Assembly: GCA_934101115.1 (NCBI GenBank)
Contig: CAKOPW010000034.1
Span: 1 to 9,356, forward strand
Direction of reading: 5' to 3'
Length of the DNA: 9,356 nucleotides
From: an uncultured Bacilli bacterium
Lineage (GTDB): Bacteria > Bacillota_I > Bacilli_A > RF39 > UBA660
Shown here piece by piece: positions 1 to 6,012 of the stretch. A program made the position numbers and the translations under genes. The notes below the pieces were generated by a model. The model saw nothing but the letters and a program-made list of their open reading frames with translations, was not told the DNA's origin and did no database searches. Within the stretch, counting starts at the first letter, position 1; the number at the start of each line of letters is the position of its first letter.

Positions 1-1
1 T

Positions 2-31
2 GGTATTTCTCCAGCTTTCCGAATTGCTTAA
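2..31 (+). CDS. Possible C-terminal end of an upstream gene (partial)
   Basis: One forward frame reads GISPAFRIA and then stops with TAA at 29-31, five bases before a clear intrinsic terminator. A stop codon placed just ahead of a terminator is what the 3' end of a gene looks like. Only nine residues are visible and I do not recognise the family. The frame starting at base 1 is also open, to 75, but it would run through the terminator hairpin, so it is less likely. This is a weak call based mainly on position. Confidence 0.25.
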   Translation, partial: GISPAFRIA

Positions 32-35
32 ATTT

Positions 36-59
36 AAGAAGAGTAATCTTCTTTTTTTT
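36..59 (+). terminator. Intrinsic terminator of the upstream gene
   Basis: AAGAAGA (36-42) pairs perfectly with TCTTCTT (47-53) around a GTAA loop, and the T-run continues to 59. A 7-bp stem followed by a U-tract is a standard Rho-independent terminator. It separates whatever lies left of the window from the forward cluster that starts at 82. Confidence 0.7.
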
Positions 60-70
60 ATGCTTGTTCA

Positions 71-76
71 TATAAT
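71..76 (+). promoter_or_regulatory. Candidate -10 box for the 82-1233 gene cluster
   Basis: A perfect TATAAT lies just after the terminator at 36-59, where the next transcription unit should begin. The -35 position at 17-bp spacing (48-53, CTTCTT) is poor and falls inside the terminator. A start site would be expected near 82-84, at the first ATG of the small ORF, giving almost no leader. In DNA this AT-rich a lone TATAAT is weak evidence. Confidence 0.35.
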
Positions 77-81
77 TTAAT

Positions 82-261
82 ATGAATAAATTTATGTTAC
101 AATTATTTTTAATTGTTGTTATTTCATTTTCACTAAGTATATGTATACTTTACTTAAATTATTTTGAAATTGGGTATAATTTTTTTGAATATGTTAAACA
201 TAGTCTTGTATATATTATATTTATAGTCGTTGGATTTTTTATTCTACTAAAATTAAACTAG
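82..261 (+). CDS. Small two-helix membrane protein (59 aa), unknown function
   Basis: This 59-residue reading frame begins MNKFMLQLFLIVV and ends GFFILLKLN. It holds two hydrophobic stretches, roughly residues 5-25 and 42-57, joined by a short aromatic and polar loop with Glu, Lys and His. It should be a hairpin membrane protein. The stop codon TAG (259-261) merges into the AGGAGGG ribosome site of the next gene, which suggests translational coupling. No Shine-Dalgarno sequence precedes the ATG at 82 or the internal ATG at 94. The TATAAT at 71-76 would place the transcript start almost on the first ATG, so it may be leaderless. I do not recognise the family. Composition and the tight junction with the next gene support it as real, but the missing ribosome site lowers confidence. 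Confidence 0.5.
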   Translation: MNKFMLQLFLIVVISFSLSICILYLNYFEIGYNFFEYVKHSLVYIIFIVVGFFILLKLN

Positions 262-270
262 GAGGGCAAA

Positions 271-813
271 ATGAAATATTATTATGATATAATATTAAAC
301 TTTAATGAGTTACCTATTAACTTTTATGAATGGGAGAAAAGTGATGATATTGAAAGATTTTTAAAAATAAAAGTGTATAAAGTCAATGATTTAAAAGACT
401 TTATTGGTTATAATGTAAAGATAGATTTAGGGGATGATAGATACGTTTTATGTGATGGAATCAATTCTATTGCAATTGAAGTAATTAATGGTAAAGTTGC
501 TTATCTTAGTTATTTAACTTATGAGGATGAGATAAATATTTGCAAAATGGTTCATAAGATGGCAGTAACTAAATTATCATACAAAAAGTTAACTAAAAGA
601 AAAATAATTCATGATCTTAGAGGAACTCTTATTGTTAAAAATTGTTTATTAGCTGCCCTAAAAGATGATAACGAATATTTATTAAGGTATATGTATTTAC
701 AAATAACTAACAAAGATTCAAAGGATATAGAGAAAATTAAAAAATTTCTTATTCAGGATATAAATTCTAATTTAAATGACAAATATATCGATTTATATAG
801 AAAAATTATATAG
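271..813 (+). CDS. DUF3603 (UPF0736, YjbA-like) family protein, 180 aa
   Basis: Start ATG 271 follows a strong AGGAGGG site (260-266). The protein is soluble, with no signal peptide or membrane segment. Its layout matches what I recall of Bacillus YjbA (UPF0736/DUF3603). There is an N-terminal YDIILNF strand, a FYEW motif at residues 18-21 followed by an acidic SDDIE stretch, a central strand segment with a CDG turn (about 61-63), and a helical C-terminal half. It is about 70 residues shorter than the Bacillus protein, which is near 250 aa, mainly in the middle and at the end. The family has no established function. It probably shares a transcript with the small membrane protein before it and the LemA-like protein after it. 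The family assignment is by pattern and not by a search. Confidence 0.6.
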   Translation: MKYYYDIILNFNELPINFYEWEKSDDIERFLKIKVYKVNDLKDFIGYNVKIDLGDDRYVLCDGINSIAIEVINGKVAYLSYLTYEDEINICKMVHKMAVTKLSYKKLTKRKIIHDLRGTLIVKNCLLAALKDDNEYLLRYMYLQITNKDSKDIEKIKKFLIQDINSNLNDKYIDLYRKII

Positions 814-843
814 AAAAATATATAATTAGATTAGGTGATAGAT

Positions 844-1233
844 ATGCATAAGTATTTTATATTATTATTGGTAATTTTAATTATTCTAGTAATTATATTT
901 ACTGTTATTGTTTATAATGAACTTGTAACTTTAAGAAATGCAGTAACATCTTCTTGGAAAGATTTAACTAAATTAATTGACGAATATATGAAACTATCTA
1001 AAAATGATACAGATGAATATAATAAATTAATAGCGGTAGAGGATATAATTGATTATTTTTATAAAGTGGATTCTGATGATCCAAAACTAGCAGAAATAAA
1101 AGAAAAGATCAAAGTACAAAAAAGAGTATATAATGATTATGTATTGGCTTTAAACAATAAAACAATGTTATTTCCATTTAATTTAGTTGCATCATTTTTT
1201 GGATTTTCCAAATGGCCTTATTTTAGAGATTAA
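844..1233 (+). CDS. Short LemA-family membrane protein (129 aa)
   Basis: A single N-terminal membrane helix (residues 4-24) is followed by YNELVTLRNAV and SSWKDL, the conserved start of the LemA helical domain. The C-terminal end (about 96-127) has the LemA signature: YNDYV, then LNNK, FPFNLVA, FFGF and a final aromatic YF. LemA proteins are usually near 185 aa. Here the region between the Trp at 38 and the C-terminal signature is about 55 residues short, and the usual RR.DLIPNLV segment is replaced by LTKLIDEYMKL. The family is membrane anchored with a helical bundle, and its biochemical role is not settled. I chose ATG 844 over the in-frame GTG at 835 because AGGTGAT (833-839) is well spaced for 844 and nothing suitable precedes 835. 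It is likely the last gene of the forward cluster. Confidence 0.8.
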   Translation: MHKYFILLLVILIILVIIFTVIVYNELVTLRNAVTSSWKDLTKLIDEYMKLSKNDTDEYNKLIAVEDIIDYFYKVDSDDPKLAEIKEKIKVQKRVYNDYVLALNNKTMLFPFNLVASFFGFSKWPYFRD

Positions 1234-1266
1234 AAAAATCAAGAAATTGTTTATTCTTGATTTTTT
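1233..1266. terminator. Bidirectional terminator between lemA-like gene and sortase gene
   Basis: Bases 1233-1245 (A-run, then TCAAGAA) pair with 1254-1266 (TTCTTGA, then a T-run), a 13-bp stem with an 8-base loop. The T-run serves forward transcripts and the A-run serves reverse ones. It starts on the LemA stop codon, and its right arm covers the last codons of the sortase gene, whose stop lies in the loop. One hairpin therefore ends both convergent units. Confidence 0.8.
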
Positions 1267-2906
1267 ATTTCTTCTTCATCAATTAAAACTGCATGTACAA
1301 CATGTCTTGTTGTATGAGAGAAACAAGTTGATAAAGTTAATATTTTGGATGAAGCATCGATGTTAACATTAAAGTCATATAGACTTCTTGATTTTAACAT
1401 ATTTATAAAATTCATATATTCATCATCATTTGCAAATTCAGTTTTTAAATAATCTTCTGTAGCAGGTATTTTGTAGATTGAGAAGATACGCCATTTCATA
1501 TTTTTAGTAGGTGTATTAAACGTGATTATTTGATTGCTTTCTTTTCTATACCAACTGCTGTTTAACGCGTATTTTAAAGTACCAAACATTATGCCTTGTT
1601 TTATATTATGCCCATATATTATGGTATTTTTATCTAAATTAGTTGGATTATTACGATAATCCATAAAAATCCATCCCATTGAATTCTTTCTTTTATTAAA
1701 ATCACGATTTAAATAATATGAGTTAGTACTTGCTTGAACAACTGGATAATTAATTTTTGTATTATTAACCATTAAATAACCAACTGTATCATCATTTTTT
1801 TTCATAAGTTCAGTAAAAACTTGTTTATAATCAGTATAATAAGCACTTGAATAACTTGATCCTGCTTTTTTAGTAGTAGTAGAAGTTTCTTCACGATTAT
1901 CAATATAATCAATATCACGATCATTATCATCCAAATTATTATTACTACTAGCATTATCAATTATCTTATTGATGTCAACTAATTCTTTTTCAACAGTTTT
2001 ATTATCTTTAAACTGAGCATAATAATCAAGCATCAAAGTGACTGCTGCAGTTATCATAATAAATATTACTATTGTAGTAAACATTTTAAAATTAATCTCT
2101 TTAAACAAGTTGTTCTTTTTATAAGTATCAGAATAATTAAGTTTAAAAGTAATATTATTTTCCTCCAAATAATTTTTATTAACTTTTTTTAAATAATTAA
2201 CTGAATTAAAAATTGTCTTTAAATCATTGTTTTTTTCTTCAATTTCAATCTTTACATTTTTTTTCTTGTTTGATATAAGTTCTTCTAAAATAGTTGTTAA
2301 TAATTCATTTGAGTAATTCATTATTTTTATTGTTTTAAGTTTATTATTTAGATTAATGAAAGTTTTTATATCTTCGAAGTCATCATTTTCACTTACAATT
2401 ATATATTTTTTATAATAAATATCCGAAAAAGAATTAAGCGAGTTTATTATCATAAAACTTGATTTTTTTTCTATTTGGGATCTTGTTTTGACCACTAAAT
2501 TTTTGTTAACATCTAATCTTTCAATTAAATATTTTGACATGCTATAAAGTTCAATTTCTTCAACATAATGATTATCAATTAATTTTAAGAAAATATCCAT
2601 ATTTATTTCTTTATCTTCTTTAAATATAATTTTTTTGATATGTTCCCAAGTATTAATAAGTTCTAAAGAAATATTAGCTATATCATTTGATGAGATAACA
2701 ACAGTATTAATATTTTTCTTTAAGATAGTTACATTTAAGAAGGATGAAACAAGTTCTTTATTCTCTAAAATGTATGAACAAGAGAACTTTAGTTCTTTCA
2801 AGTTAATAACATTTGTATTATTTAAATTCTTTTGTTCAACAGTTCTTTTTATTTTAGAGATAATTATTGAATTAGAACTTAATTTAAAAGATATATTAAA
2901 ATCCAT
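1251..2906 (-). CDS. Class B-type sortase with a large N-terminal cytoplasmic domain (551 aa)
   Basis: The C-terminal half (about 355-545) is a sortase transpeptidase of class B type. It has NYPVVQ, YYLNRDF, GWIFMDYRN, the catalytic His in IIYGHN (H433), the catalytic Cys in TLSTC (C528), and the Arg in TTRHVV (R534). Sortases cut a sorting signal on secreted proteins and join them to the cell wall or to pilin subunits. One membrane helix lies at about 276-294, then an acidic and Thr/Ser-rich linker (300-355). This implies N-in, C-out topology with the enzyme outside. The first 275 residues would be cytoplasmic. They read as repeating short beta-strand plus helix units (strands near 91-95, 116-120, 167-171, 190-195, 217-223, 251-256), suggestive of an LRR-like solenoid. 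Class B sortases are normally near 220-260 aa. Start ATG 2906 has a strong AAGGAGG (2914-2920). No substrate with a sorting motif is encoded in the window. Confidence 0.85.
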   Translation of the reverse strand: MDFNISFKLSSNSIIISKIKRTVEQKNLNNTNVINLKELKFSCSYILENKELVSSFLNVTILKKNINTVVISSNDIANISLELINTWEHIKKIIFKEDKEINMDIFLKLIDNHYVEEIELYSMSKYLIERLDVNKNLVVKTRSQIEKKSSFMIINSLNSFSDIYYKKYIIVSENDDFEDIKTFINLNNKLKTIKIMNYSNELLTTILEELISNKKKNVKIEIEEKNNDLKTIFNSVNYLKKVNKNYLEENNITFKLNYSDTYKKNNLFKEINFKMFTTIVIFIMITAAVTLMLDYYAQFKDNKTVEKELVDINKIIDNASSNNNLDDNDRDIDYIDNREETSTTTKKAGSSYSSAYYTDYKQVFTELMKKNDDTVGYLMVNNTKINYPVVQASTNSYYLNRDFNKRKNSMGWIFMDYRNNPTNLDKNTIIYGHNIKQGIMFGTLKYALNSSWYRKESNQIITFNTPTKNMKWRIFSIYKIPATEDYLKTEFANDDEYMNFINMLKSRSLYDFNVNIDASSKILTLSTCFSHTTRHVVHAVLIDEEEIKNQE

Positions 2907-2963
2907 TTTACATCCTCCTTATTCTATATATAATATTAACATAAAATTTTTTTTAATTCTATA

Positions 2964-2992
2964 TTGAAAACTCATAAAATAAACATTATACT
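2964..2992 (+). promoter_or_regulatory. Sigma-A type promoter for the RNB-like gene
   Basis: TTGAAA (2964-2969) and TATACT (2987-2992) are separated by exactly 17 bp, five of six matches to consensus in each box. The transcript should start near 2999, giving a leader of about 30 bases before the ATG at 3031. It lies in the 124-bp divergent spacer. I could not find an equally clean promoter for the reverse-strand sortase in the same spacer. Confidence 0.65.
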
Positions 2993-3030
2993 AAAAGTGT
3001 AAAAGAATTAAGTGTAGGTGTGGTGGTTTT

Positions 3031-4731
3031 ATGGAAACTTTATTTGATATTGAACAAATTGTTTTTGAAGAATGCAGTTTAAAAGAAATTCTGACGATAA
3101 TTGCTTATTTAATCGTCAACACCGATTTTAGCAACACTTCACTTATTGATAGATGTGTTTCAATTTGTACTCAGAAGTTAGATGACTCCTTGCGCCTTAA
3201 GGAAGAACTAACTACTGAGTATTTTTATTTGTTGGATATTTTAAAGAAAAAGAAAAGAAGTCTAGAAAAAGATGACAGCAATCGAAAATACTTAAAGAAT
3301 TTAGAGGATATTTTTAATGAAAGAAAAATATATCTAGTGGAAGAAAAATGTGAACAACCATTTGAAGATATTTTAGTTAGATGGTTGGCAGATGAAACTT
3401 GTTATATGTACATAAGAACATTACTTGAAAGAAATGTAAAAGTGTGTAATACCAAAATAAATGGAAAACATATTGTATTTTATATTCTAGAACAATATAT
3501 TAAAAACTTTAAGATAATGATAAAAAACAAGAATGGAAACTATATAAATAAAGATTACCTAAGAGAAGTTTATTATTTATTTACTAAAAGTTATTATGTT
3601 CGTTTAAGTAAAGAAGATAAAAATGAAATAGATAAAATATTAGATGATTTCAAAGAATACATAAAAGATATTTTAGTTAAAGAATATCGAAGAAAAGCAG
3701 CATTAAAGGAAATAGAAAGTATGAAAAGTTTTTACTTTTATAAAACTATTCCTGAATACATTTATCCCAAATATAACGATGATACTTTAGACTATGAAGT
3801 AACAAGAATAACTTCTTCTGTTTCTTCAACTTCATCTGTTTTAGAGAACGCTTTTCTTTTTAGAAAACGTGCTTATAAAGTTTATGGCAATAAAGTTAGT
3901 ATATATGTGATGGATATCTCTCCATATATACATGAAAAAAGTATAATGCAAAACTATTTGGAGTATCTTGAGTATGAAAATGCTTCAATAGATGAATTTG
4001 TTGAAGATAATTTTTCATTTAAAGTAGGTCATACTTACCAAACTATCTGTTATGAAATTGAATTTTATCCAAGTGGTATGGTAAAAGGATTTGGTGTTTC
4101 TAAAAAGAATATAAAAGTAGACAAAGAATATAAATCTTATGCAGACTTTGATGAAGTTGCTGAGAATTTATATGAATTATATAAAAAAGTATCGTTAAAG
4201 GATAGAGGTTCTTTTGCAAGTTTTGATTTGTTAAAAGTTAATGACTATTTTGATGATTTAGTTAATAAAGAATATGCGAAGTTTATGAGTCTACATAGAT
4301 TACCATTTTTATATCGTGGATATAAATTAAAAAGTGATAGAGAAGTAAATACGGCTTTAAATGAATATATAGAATTACTAAGTGGACTTACTAAACAGGA
4401 TGCAGCAATAATTACTGATATTATTTGTTCAAGGATAGATAAGTCTCATTATTCATTAATTCCTTTTGATAATGGTGTATATGATATGACTTTAACAGAT
4501 CATAAAAATTATTTAGCATACTTAAATGAAAAAGTTTTACACGATTTATATTTTAATGATTGTTTGTTGAGTAAAGATAGACTTCAAAGATTAAAAAAGC
4601 AATATACTGAAGAATTTAAAGAAATAGCAGATGAACTTAATAAATTAAATGATTATGTAGATGAAGATATGATTCGTATAAATAAAGGAAGAATTAGAAG
4701 AAAAGTTAATATACCATCATTGACAGAGTGA
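3031..4731 (+). CDS. Degenerate RNase II/R (RNB) domain protein, predicted catalytically inactive (566 aa)
   Basis: Residues 1-245 are mostly helical and charged, and not recognised. Residues 250-515 track the RNB domain of the RNase R encoded downstream. VMDISPYI (293-300) matches IADVSHYV. YEIEFYPSGMVKGFGVSKKNIK (341-362) matches the segment after the RNase R CSLN motif, and NKEYAKFM...YRGYK (412-432) matches the ANEIVAKYF...YRCHK region. YDMTLTDHKNYLAYL (484-498) falls where RNase R has MFTSPIRRFADL. The catalytic motif is lost. Where RNase R has D308, D314, D316 and D317, this protein has V264, V270, E272 and N273 in an ungapped alignment, and the IRR arginines become K492-N493. No N-terminal cold-shock or C-terminal S1 domain was seen. 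Likely a pseudoenzyme that binds RNA or a partner. Start ATG 3031 follows a weak GGTGG (3022-3026) and its own promoter. Confidence 0.65.
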   Translation: METLFDIEQIVFEECSLKEILTIIAYLIVNTDFSNTSLIDRCVSICTQKLDDSLRLKEELTTEYFYLLDILKKKKRSLEKDDSNRKYLKNLEDIFNERKIYLVEEKCEQPFEDILVRWLADETCYMYIRTLLERNVKVCNTKINGKHIVFYILEQYIKNFKIMIKNKNGNYINKDYLREVYYLFTKSYYVRLSKEDKNEIDKILDDFKEYIKDILVKEYRRKAALKEIESMKSFYFYKTIPEYIYPKYNDDTLDYEVTRITSSVSSTSSVLENAFLFRKRAYKVYGNKVSIYVMDISPYIHEKSIMQNYLEYLEYENASIDEFVEDNFSFKVGHTYQTICYEIEFYPSGMVKGFGVSKKNIKVDKEYKSYADFDEVAENLYELYKKVSLKDRGSFASFDLLKVNDYFDDLVNKEYAKFMSLHRLPFLYRGYKLKSDREVNTALNEYIELLSGLTKQDAAIITDIICSRIDKSHYSLIPFDNGVYDMTLTDHKNYLAYLNEKVLHDLYFNDCLLSKDRLQRLKKQYTEEFKEIADELNKLNDYVDEDMIRINKGRIRRKVNIPSLTE

Positions 4732-4748
4732 ATTCAAAGTGATAACAT
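4720..4748 (+). promoter_or_regulatory. Candidate promoter inside the end of the RNB-like gene
   Basis: A perfect TTGACA (4720-4725) is followed at 17 bp by TAACAT (4743-4748), or at 20 bp by CATAAT (4746-4751). It sits where a promoter for the rnr-thrS unit would be expected. A start near 4755 would leave out the left arm of the T-box stem I base (4739-4746), so the two readings conflict. It may be fortuitous, or may produce a leader with a shortened stem I. The rightward unit could instead be read from the 2964-2992 promoter. Confidence 0.35.
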
Positions 4749-4951
4749 AATGTTAGAAATCGAAGAAGAAGGACAACATTAAATAATTTTAATTTTTAGA
4801 GAGTTTGTGGTTGGTGAAAACAAATAATGGATTATTTAATTACTACCTTCTAAGAGAATTAATAAATTCCGGAATAATCCGTTATCATAAATAAGTTAAA
4901 CAAAAGAGATGGTACCGTGCTATTTAAGCACTCTTGAACATCTCTTTTTTT
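4739..4951 (+). promoter_or_regulatory. T-box riboswitch, threonine specifier, controlling rnr-thrS
   Basis: Canonical T-box elements appear in order. The base of stem I is GATAAC (4741-4746) with GTTATC (4881-4886), extended by flanking T-A and G-T pairs. Next come GAAGAAGGACA (4765-4775) and an inner arm of ATTAAATAAT (4778-4787) with ATTATTTAAT (4831-4840). AGAGAG lies at 4798-4803, and the apical hairpin is TTTGT/ACAAA (4804-4824) around GGTTGGTGAAA. The specifier ACT (4842-4844) is followed by the usual ACC, then small hairpins at 4856-4881, and the T-box sequence TGGTACCGTG (4910-4919). ACT is a threonine codon and thrS lies downstream. Uncharged tRNA-Thr would pair with both the specifier and the T-box bulge, form the antiterminator and allow transcription. 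Charged tRNA would leave the terminator at 4902-4951. The specifier could be read one codon later as ACC, which is also threonine. Confidence 0.92.
4902..4951 (+). terminator. T-box regulated terminator
   Basis: AAAAGAGATG (4902-4911) pairs with CATCTCTTTT (4939-4948), followed by more T to 4951. The stem encloses a smaller hairpin, GTGC (4917-4920) with GCAC (4928-4931). The left arm overlaps the start of the T-box sequence (4910 onward), so the antiterminator and terminator are mutually exclusive. It ends 11 bases before the rnr ribosome site. Confidence 0.88.
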
Positions 4952-4975
4952 GTTTATTTTTAGGAGGTTTGGTCA

Positions 4976-5989
4976 ATGAAACAAAAAATAATTGAATACT
5001 TTAATGGCAAGAATAAATATGTTTCAATAAAAGAGCTAATAAAATATTTAAATATAAGTGAAAAAGATTATCCGTTATTGGTAGACTCTTTGTATGACCT
5101 TGAATGCTCTGGTTTCATAATTGGGGATAAAGACTCTACCTACATGCGTGTGCCAAAAGATTATATTTATAAACAAGGAACGGTTTCTATTTCTAAAGAA
5201 AACAATCGATATATTGATATGGGGCATGGAGATATTGCAATCGTTCCATCAAAAGATGCCAAAATGGTTAAAGATCAAAGTCGTGTCTTTTTTGAGTGTA
5301 TTCCAGTTAAAAATTTTCCTCATCAATTTATTGCTAAAATAGTAAGAGTAGCTGAGAAACCTTCCATTCAAAACTCTTATTTAGTAAAAGCAATTGTTGA
5401 AAGAGATTATAGTAAAAATTATTTTTTCGTAAAAATAAACAACCAAAAAGTATACATTCCAACCAATTACATTAATGGTGCAAGTGTTGGTGATGAGGTT
5501 GATGTATTAATAAATCATACTGAGAATTCTACTATTGCTAAAGTTCAAAAAATATTAGAAAAAAGAACAAAAAAACATATTTTTAGTGTCTATGAAGATT
5601 CTGGCAAATTAAAAGCAAAATCGATTAGCATCGCTGATTTGAAAATAGATGACCTCCCAACTGATGTAGAAATTGGCGACTTTCTTATATATGAAATAGA
5701 TAAAGATGGAAGATATCAATTTTTGAAGAAAATGGATAAGGTCGATAATGAACTTGAAGTATACGCTGAAGAATTTGGAATTGATGTTCAATTTAAACCA
5801 GAGGTTATAAGAGAAGTTGAGTCTTTAAACAAAACTATATCAAAAGAAGAAATTGAAAAAAGAATAGATTTAAGAAATTTAATCACGATCACGATTGATG
5901 GCGAAAAGTCAAAGGATCTAGATGATGCAGTGTCTCTTGAGAAAATCGGGGGGGTAATTATATATTATATGTTTCCATTGCTGATGTAA
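4976..5989 (+). CDS. rnr: Ribonuclease R, N-terminal part (gene broken by a frameshift)
   Basis: RNase R is a 3'-5' exoribonuclease that degrades structured RNA and helps clear mRNA and rRNA fragments. This frame gives 337 residues. They comprise a winged-helix-like N-terminus (about 1-70), two OB-fold cold-shock-like regions (about 70-240, with YIDMGHGDIAIVP), and the start of the RNB domain. The catalytic cluster is intact: D308, D314, D316 and D317 in IDGEKSKDLDDAV, with the same 6-2-1 spacing as D201/D207/D209/D210 of E. coli RNase II. After the G7 run (5948-5954) the frame goes wrong: the last 11 residues are unrelated to the family and end at TAA 5987. The next frame continues the protein exactly. 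Start ATG 4976 has AGGAGGT (4962-4968) at good spacing, 24 bases after the T-box terminator. Confidence 0.9.
   Translation: MKQKIIEYFNGKNKYVSIKELIKYLNISEKDYPLLVDSLYDLECSGFIIGDKDSTYMRVPKDYIYKQGTVSISKENNRYIDMGHGDIAIVPSKDAKMVKDQSRVFFECIPVKNFPHQFIAKIVRVAEKPSIQNSYLVKAIVERDYSKNYFFVKINNQKVYIPTNYINGASVGDEVDVLINHTENSTIAKVQKILEKRTKKHIFSVYEDSGKLKAKSISIADLKIDDLPTDVEIGDFLIYEIDKDGRYQFLKKMDKVDNELEVYAEEFGIDVQFKPEVIREVESLNKTISKEEIEKRIDLRNLITITIDGEKSKDLDDAVSLEKIGGVIIYYMFPLLM
5948..5954 (+). other. G7 homopolymer at the rnr frameshift point
   Basis: Seven consecutive G in a very AT-rich window mark the switch between the two rnr frames. Frame 0 reads ATC GGG GGG GTA and soon stops. The correct continuation begins GGT at 5953-5955, a -1 shift. 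Eight G (or five) would restore one frame. Eight gives EKIGGGNY, the same length as EKLxNGNY in RNase R proteins I recall. The restored protein is 766 aa, normal for RNase R. A sequencing or assembly indel, ribosomal or polymerase slippage, or a real mutation could each explain it. The simultaneous-slippage heptamer is imperfect because base 5947 is C, and I saw no stimulatory structure downstream. Confidence 0.85.
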
Positions 5990-6012
5990 GTCACTATGTA
6001 AAACCTGGAAGT

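Noticed and set aside
835..843. GTG at 835 as the LemA start
   Set aside because: The GTG is part of the AGGTGAT ribosome site that fits the ATG at 844. No ribosome site precedes 835.
2635..2967. 110-aa forward open frame opposite the sortase N-terminal region
   Set aside because: It lies almost wholly antisense to the sortase gene, is Phe/Leu-rich as expected of an antisense shadow, and runs through the divergent spacer without its own signals.
2985..3000. ATACTAAAAGT shared by the 2988 region and the 9288 region, considered as a regulatory repeat
   Set aside because: It is a single 11-base AT-rich match that overlaps a -10 box in one place only. Chance is sufficient in this composition.
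3781..3870. Ser/Thr-rich stretch in the RNB-like protein considered as a sorting or linker region
   Set aside because: It aligns with the RNase R catalytic loop and is followed by RNB-like strands. There is no signal peptide or sorting motif in the protein.
5121..5342. 73-aa forward open frame inside rnr
   Set aside because: It is out of frame with the conserved RNase R N-terminal region and has no supporting ribosome site.
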